Origin: Epiperipatus broadwayi
Taxonomy: Eukaryota; Onychophora; Udeonychophora; Euonychophora; Peripatidae
Assembly: GCA_028023455.1 (NCBI GenBank)
Contig: JAQFVV010000012.1
Coordinates: forward strand, 4,556,023-4,620,022
Length of the DNA: 64,000 bases
Direction: 5' to 3'
The notes under the pieces are model-generated. The model was not told the origin of the DNA, did no database searches, and worked only from the letters and a program-made list of their open reading frames with translations. Shown here piece by piece: positions 58,990 through 64,000 of the stretch; position 1 is the first letter of the stretch, and each line of letters begins with the position of its first letter. Position numbers and translations under genes: made by a program.

Positions 58990-59510
58990 TTTATTTGGGT
59001 TGATATTCATTTAATATATAAAATATTATGAATACATTTTAACTTCATTCAATATAGATTTGTGATTTACTTCATTAATAGAGTTCACTTAATCTTTTTT
59101 CATTTTATTCCATTACAGATTTGGTTTATTCAATTTATATAGTTTCATTAATTTTAGATAGTTTATTTATACTATTATAGGTTATGTTGCATAATTTATA
59201 TTGTTTTGATTATGGTTTTACTCAATTTGTAGGGCATATAAGAATTAACATTCCCATATAATCAATTCATTTCATTACAGATTTTAGTATTCATACATGT
59301 TGGTATTTTGATATAATAAATATTATTAATTAAACCTTTCTTCATTTTGTACTGTTACAGATTTAATTTGCCCAATAACTTGGGGCATTATTAACATGAG
59401 AAAACATCATTTTCAATTTATACCATTACAGATTTGGCATTCAATGTTTGGACATATAATAGAGTCTCTCTTTATCTCTTGGTCATTGTTATACCATTAC
59501 AATATATATA
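58990..59510. repeat. Degenerate tandem array, unit about 60-80 bp
   Basis: The motif TTCATTTxxTACCATTACAGATTTxG recurs at about 59,100, 59,265, 59,340 and 59,415, and weakly in between. The units are diverged and of unequal length. Confidence 0.6.
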
Positions 59511-60210
59511 TATAAAATTGGAATTTAGATCTTTTTTTGTGCAGATAGAATTGATTTCAAAATCTTAAAGTATTAGTTTGAATAATAAAAATGGAAGCAA
59601 TTGTATTATTCCAATTTAAGTTCTAAGTCTCATTGTTAATAAAAATAAAAATTATAGATTTAAAATATAATAGAACATTAGCTAATCGTTCTTTACTGAG
59701 GCTTATGAAAGAAGTTATTAGATAAAATGGTTTCTCTTGTTTTATCTTAATATTTATATAATGTAAAGTATTAAATAATTTGTTGTTATATTTTCTACAT
59801 ATTTCTCCTATTTATATACAAAAATAAAATAAAAATACTATCTATTAAACTTGTATATTTTAATACATTTCCAGATCAATGTGATTTGTTGGTCATTTTT
59901 CATAATTAAATTCTGTTTTTACTCAACATTTTCCATCGAAATGGTGTATTATTCCCAAATATTTGTAATTTTATTTTCATTTCTGTCATTAAAGAAGGAG
60001 TTCACTCCAATTCACATTAATAGTTTCATAAAAATTTACCATCATGTATCATATCTCCTTTTTTTTATCTAAAATTTCTTAATCTCCTGTCTATTATAAA
60101 GGAAACTATTTTCAAAATTTAAAATAGATACTTTCCAAATTATTCTGTATATTTCATATTAAAAAATAAAGTTTTAATCAATTGTATTTTGCTTTTTTTT
60201 TAACTTTATT
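59511..60210. other. AT-rich intergenic DNA
   Basis: No feature recognised. Confidence 0.5.
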
Positions 60211-60549
60211 AATATTTACTAAGGCTGTAACCTTATGAATAAGTGTCTGAAAAATTCGAAGGTAGGGACCTCTATAGGTCTTAGCTACAAGCTTACGCTC
60301 AGAAGAAAAGAGGGAAACCTTCTTTACTTCAACCTACTTTTATATATAAATAGGTGAAGCTGAAGTGGTTAGATCTAAGAGTGTGAAGCTATTCAATACT
60401 TCACTAATTAAGTCCACAATTCTTATTACACATTAATACTCGCGAAATCTTACGATTTACAATGAGTCAATGGAAAGATCTTATACAAAGTCCCTACTTT
60501 CGAATTTTTCAGATGCTTATTCATAAGGTTACAGCCTTAGTAAATATTA
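60211..60549 (-). mobile_element. Family C MITE, complete copy (339 bp)
   Basis: About 60-bp TIRs, starting AATATTTACTAAGGCTGTAA and ending in the inverse, with three or so mismatches. The interior has AGGTGAAGCTGAAGTGGTTAG, TTCAATACTTCAC and AATGAGTCAATGGAAAGATC. It defines the family found at 26.1, 26.4 and 28.6 kb. No coding capacity and no clear target duplication. Confidence 0.88.
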
Positions 60550-61110
60550 CTTAATATAATAATGAGCGTTTAATAAAATTTATAATTTTAACTTTATTGT
60601 AATTTCCAACTATCTGTATAATTCTATTTTTTTTTCCATTTAACAGAATATCTAGCTATATATCTACGGTCCTACATTTTTTTAAAATAAAAAATGTCAC
60701 ATTCCCATGTTTCATTTTTATCTTCTTGTTAATTATTAATATCTTATATAATTTTTTCATTGATTTTTATTTTTTATATTTCTTCATATCCCACATATTT
60801 TTTACTAACAACTTCAACTTTTTCGTACTATTTTCACAAATACCATATATCAGGAAAGAAAAAGAATTCTTATCATGAAAATATCTATCCTAATATCAGC
60901 CTGTCTAAATAAGACAGCACTATGATTCCAGCAGTGTTCTAATGATAGCATGCTTAAGATAATATAAATTGTAGATTTAAATTACTTTATCTTTTCTTAA
61001 CACTTATTTATAATGAGTTTATAAATATTACAAACAAATAATAAAGTTAATAATGAGCAACATGATTTTTTTTCAACCAGAACATTAGCATTGCTTATTG
61101 AAAGTTTGAG
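60550..61110. other. AT-rich intergenic DNA
   Basis: No feature recognised. Confidence 0.5.
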
Positions 61111-61119
61111 TTTTCAACC

Positions 61120-61562
61120 ACCAGATAGTGCATACTTTAATTCTCTACTATTTAGCAACAAGGGAATATACATGTAAATGGAAAAATATGGGTGATTTAG
61201 TCTGCAAGTTAGGCATAGAAAATATTAGGCATCTGTTACTTCAATGTAAATACTTGGAAACAGAAAGGGTACAAATAATGAAGTTATGGAAGATTAAATA
61301 TGAACAAAGTGATTATACAGAAAGTGAGTTATTGTTTTTTATGCTAGGTTTGGGAAAAGATAAGGGGTATTAAGATATGAAGGTCATGGTGTTGACAAAG
61401 ATTATCTTGTGGAAATGGGATGGAGCAGATTATGTGAAAACTTAGGGTGGAGAATGGAAAGGGAAGGTAAAGTGGCTAACAGGTTTCTCTGGGTATAGCT
61501 GCTGAGAGATTCCTGACTCCGTTTAAGGAGAAGTCACAGTGCATCACATCACATCATCACAT
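61120..61562 (+). pseudogene. 5'-truncated LINE: ORF2 C-terminus, 3' UTR and tail
   Basis: Residues in the 61,128-61,373 frame, CKWKNMGDLVCKLGIENIRHLLLQC, fit the C-x-C-H-C motif at the C-terminus of many non-LTR elements, with KYLETER after it. The rest is a conserved 3' untranslated region ending GTTTAAGGAGAAGTCACAG and a (CATCACAT)n tail. The same end appears at 35,884-35,945. The clade is not certain (CR1/Jockey or RTE-like). Confidence 0.75.
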
Positions 61563-62655
61563 TGGTTTCTACTTTTTCACTTTAATAAGCAGAACTCAGG
61601 ATTCAAACACATAGTCAATACAATAAGATTTGATCTTAAAACCCTAGAACTTTTTTTAAAATTTCAATTAAAACTCGACAGAAATAGTTACAGATTAATA
61701 ACAGCTGCATAACTGCATTAGTTTTAGCTTTGAATCTGAAGTATTCATTGATAAAACCAAAATCCAGAAACTCATGTGAGAATAAGGATTGAAATTGCAC
61801 CAACATCTGGGAGTCAGCAATAATTCAAGCTGACAATAGATGTCTTTAGAGTATAGAAAGGAGAAATGCTCTTAAAATGAATTATTCTGAGCAGGTACAG
61901 ACAGAATTTTCTTTGAAATATAATTGATCTATGGCTAATTATAATGCACTTGGTATAAATAATATTTTGTGTTCATAATTTTCACTCCCTAGAGTTAAAA
62001 TTTTAATAATAAAAAAAAACTGAGAGGATCATGGGAAATTCTTAAAACAAAATGTTTTAAAGCTAAAGTCATTATTTCAAAACTTTACAAAAAGTATTTG
62101 AAAAGTTGGGAATTATACTTAAATCAGATCTATCTTGCTTATAATTCATATCTTAATTATGAAGCTGTGATTGCTTTAAGATAATGGTTACCAATGAAAT
62201 TTTATGATCAGAACTATAGTTAATTACAATTTGCAAGTAGTTTCAATGAGATGTAGAGTTATTAGTTTTGTGATTTTTTTTTAGAATTTTTTACATATTT
62301 CAGGTTGGACACCCAACAAATTATGATTTATAATTTTTATGTTTTAATTGCCACTTTCTTCTAAAAATCTCTTTATACAAAGTATGTAAATATTAATAAA
62401 AGTCTATTGTGATTTTTGAAGTGATTCACAAAGTATATGCATGTGTGAAATATTAATTTCAACTTCAGAAAAGATATTTACAAATAATTTAAAAATTACT
62501 AAAAGTATATGAATGTTTTTACTATTTTGTTATCAGTAAACTATGGTCTGTGAAATCCATGATTGATCCATGAACATGATATTAATATTTTTAAAAGAAA
62601 TAATTCACTCCATTTTTTATATTTCAAGAAGTTATTGATTGTAGGCTTGAATAAT
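61563..62655. other. AT-rich intergenic DNA
   Basis: No feature recognised. Confidence 0.5.
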
Positions 62656-62659
62656 CAAT

Positions 62660-62745
62660 AGACACCAGATATATCCACATTTCCAGAGTAGTTTCTGGAT
62701 AATTGGCCTTCATCAATGATTAGTTCTGAACTACTCACACCTAAA
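62660..62745 (-). repeat. Decayed hammerhead-like repeat, fourth family
   Basis: The minus strand has TTGATGA (62,716-62,710) in place of CTGATGA, AGGCC...CCA as possible stem II, GAAA (62,695-62,692), and CTC then TGGAAATG. The general frame is like Family E (TAGTTTCTGG, ATTGGCCTTCATCA) but stem I no longer pairs. Confidence 0.5.
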
Positions 62746-63046
62746 CATGCATTAATCATCATCAACATTATGCCATTATGATAATCAGCTAAAATTCAAA
62801 ATTTCTCTAAAGATTATGAAATAATTCCAATAATTATATATTTTAATTGTAGGTTATACGTTAATTAGACGTCTATTAAAAGTTTTAAATGCATTTGCTG
62901 AAGGTAAATGAAATGTTTTGTACTGTCTGTGGCTGTAAGACATTAAAATTAAATTGAGAATTACCTACAATATCAAATTTTGTCATTGGTCTGATTATTT
63001 TTACTTCTGTGCTCATTTATTTCTTACATGTACAGTTAAGACTTTC

Positions 63047-63296
63047 TTATAAACAAGGCAAAACTCTCCATGCAGTAGTGCCATCCTGTGCCAACCAGAG
63101 TAATCAATGGATGCCAGAAGGCTTGTGCATAAAATCCCTATCTAATGCCTACTCATCCAATATCCCCAATATCTAATATCCATTGATTACTCTGGTTGGC
63201 ACAGGGTGGCACTACTGTATGGAGAGTTTTGCCTTGTTTATAAACAATTATGTGCTAGTATAAGAGATGGTGATCATGTGATGCTTAATGGTTTAA
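63047..63296. repeat. Family E foldback fragment starting at the ribozyme cleavage point
   Basis: Left arm 63,047-63,168 (minus) and right arm 63,183-63,296 (plus) repeat the half of the Family E unit that follows the hammerhead cut. The left arm stops at 63,168, where the minus strand reads TGGGGATATTGGATGAG, the first bases after GUC. They share GGCACAGGGTGG and AACTCTCCAT. Confidence 0.8.
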
Positions 63297-63550
63297 AGAC
63301 TTTCTTATTAATAGATGACTTTTTGGCATTTTATTGTGATCATTATAACATCTTTTAACAGATAATTGACTGAGATAAATCATTTTGCATATTAGATAAG
63401 AAATTGTTTTTAATTATAAAAAAATATTTATATTTTAGATTTCCCAAAAAAAAAATCATGTGACTGCAATTTGAATTACTACAGTTTGACTTTTTGTCTT
63501 ATCTTAAAAGTTAAATCTTTATTCTTCAATCTACAGCTAAATAGCAGGCT

Positions 63551-63616
63551 TTAACCTATGTCATATGCACCTTGAATGTTTATAAAAGCATTCAAGGTGC
63601 ATATAATATGGGTTAA
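63551..63616. repeat. Long hairpin (28-bp stem, 10-nt loop)
   Basis: 16-bp perfect inner stem (63,563-63,578 and 63,589-63,604; ATATGCACCTTGAATG) extended by 12 bp with a few mismatches. It could be a tiny foldback element or a small-RNA hairpin. Confidence 0.75.
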
Positions 63617-63779
63617 AACCTGTCTCTAAAGTATTTACATATTACTTCCTGTGCGTTTAATAAATAATTACAACTTTGTAGATTAGTAGAGTAAATAGAG
63701 AAAACATTTAGAAAAATATATATTTTCAGTAATAAAAACAAAAATAAACAAATAATCAAATAGTTTTATTGCTAGGAGG

Positions 63780-63870
63780 TTCATAAAAAAATGCGAGGCG
63801 GAAATGTCAGATCCTAACTATGGAGGTTAAGTTCCAGAGTCGGTCACTCCACCACTGCACCGAAACACCC
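63780..63870 (-). repeat. Possible SINE-like fragment
   Basis: GC-richer block with an A-box-like TGCAGTGGTGG on the minus strand, next to GGAGTGACCGACTCTGGAAC. No clear B box or A-tail, and no second copy in the window. Confidence 0.35.
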
Positions 63871-64000
63871 ATGGAAAATAAAAATTAAATTCTGTGACAC
63901 TTGCCTTTTTTTTAAAGGAACCACACTAGATAAATTTAAAGATTGCAAATTTAGGTGCAGATTATCTGTACTTAGACAAACTTTATGTAATAAAAGAAGA

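Noticed and set aside
59851-60072. 73-codon hydrophobic frame
   Set aside because: F/I/K-rich product of AT-rich DNA with no recognised family.

Overview
This window looks like AT-rich repetitive DNA from an invertebrate animal (base composition very roughly three quarters A+T). I find no host protein-coding gene, rRNA or intact tRNA gene that I can support. What can be recognised is a dense layering of transposable elements: a Ty3/Gypsy LTR retrotransposon, an L1-type LINE, 3' ends of RTE-type and other LINEs, Penelope-like retroelement (PLE) pieces, a Merlin DNA transposon, a hAT MITE, two Tigger-like TIR elements, other foldback/MITE families and tRNA-derived SINEs. Many old copies differ by C-to-T and G-to-A changes at CpG positions, which suggests germline CpG methylation. 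The mix fits a mollusc, chelicerate or similar metazoan; I cannot name the species.

Layout. 1-3.45 kb: plain AT-rich DNA. 3.49-14.93 kb: one degraded Ty3/Gypsy element on the minus strand, with about 2.8-kb LTRs, a 500-N assembly gap at one end, a tRNA-Lys-type primer binding site, a gag remnant and a pol split into three frames. 15-21 kb: a head-to-head pair of a hammerhead-bearing repeat, a CpG-retaining patch and an RTE 3' end. 20.6-22.0 and 35.5-37.0 kb: two inverted copies of a Tigger-like element. 22.9-23.5 kb: a complex foldback with a 13-bp direct repeat. 26-29.4 kb: tandem MITE copies and a Merlin element with a transposase N-terminus. 30.9-34.4 kb: three separate foldback/tandem arrays. 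37.15-38.25 kb: a near-perfect palindrome of a PLE GIY-YIG end. 39.3-42.5 kb: an L1-type ORF2 in pieces. 45-50 kb: SINEs, a tRNA-Lys copy and a hAT MITE nested in a hammerhead repeat. 50.9-54.1 kb: another PLE palindrome, a SINE and a second RTE 3' end. 56-61.6 kb: a foldback element, a PLE reverse-transcriptase relic, a PLE-related palindrome, a MITE and a LINE 3' end. 62.6-63.3 kb: two more hammerhead-related relics.

The most interesting pattern is the hammerhead-type RNA motifs. Two unrelated repeat families fold by hand into type I hammerhead ribozymes. One family has three 59-nt copies near 32-33 kb with a complete core, a two-part stem I and a GUC cleavage site. The other has about nine copies scattered over 15-52 kb. 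A third and a fourth family carry degraded look-alikes. These units sit as head-to-head inverted pairs or tandem dimers, often close to PLE fragments. This matches what is known of hammerhead-carrying Penelope-like elements and retrozymes. One inverted copy starts exactly at the predicted cleavage position, as expected if the ribozyme defines the RNA end that was reverse-transcribed.
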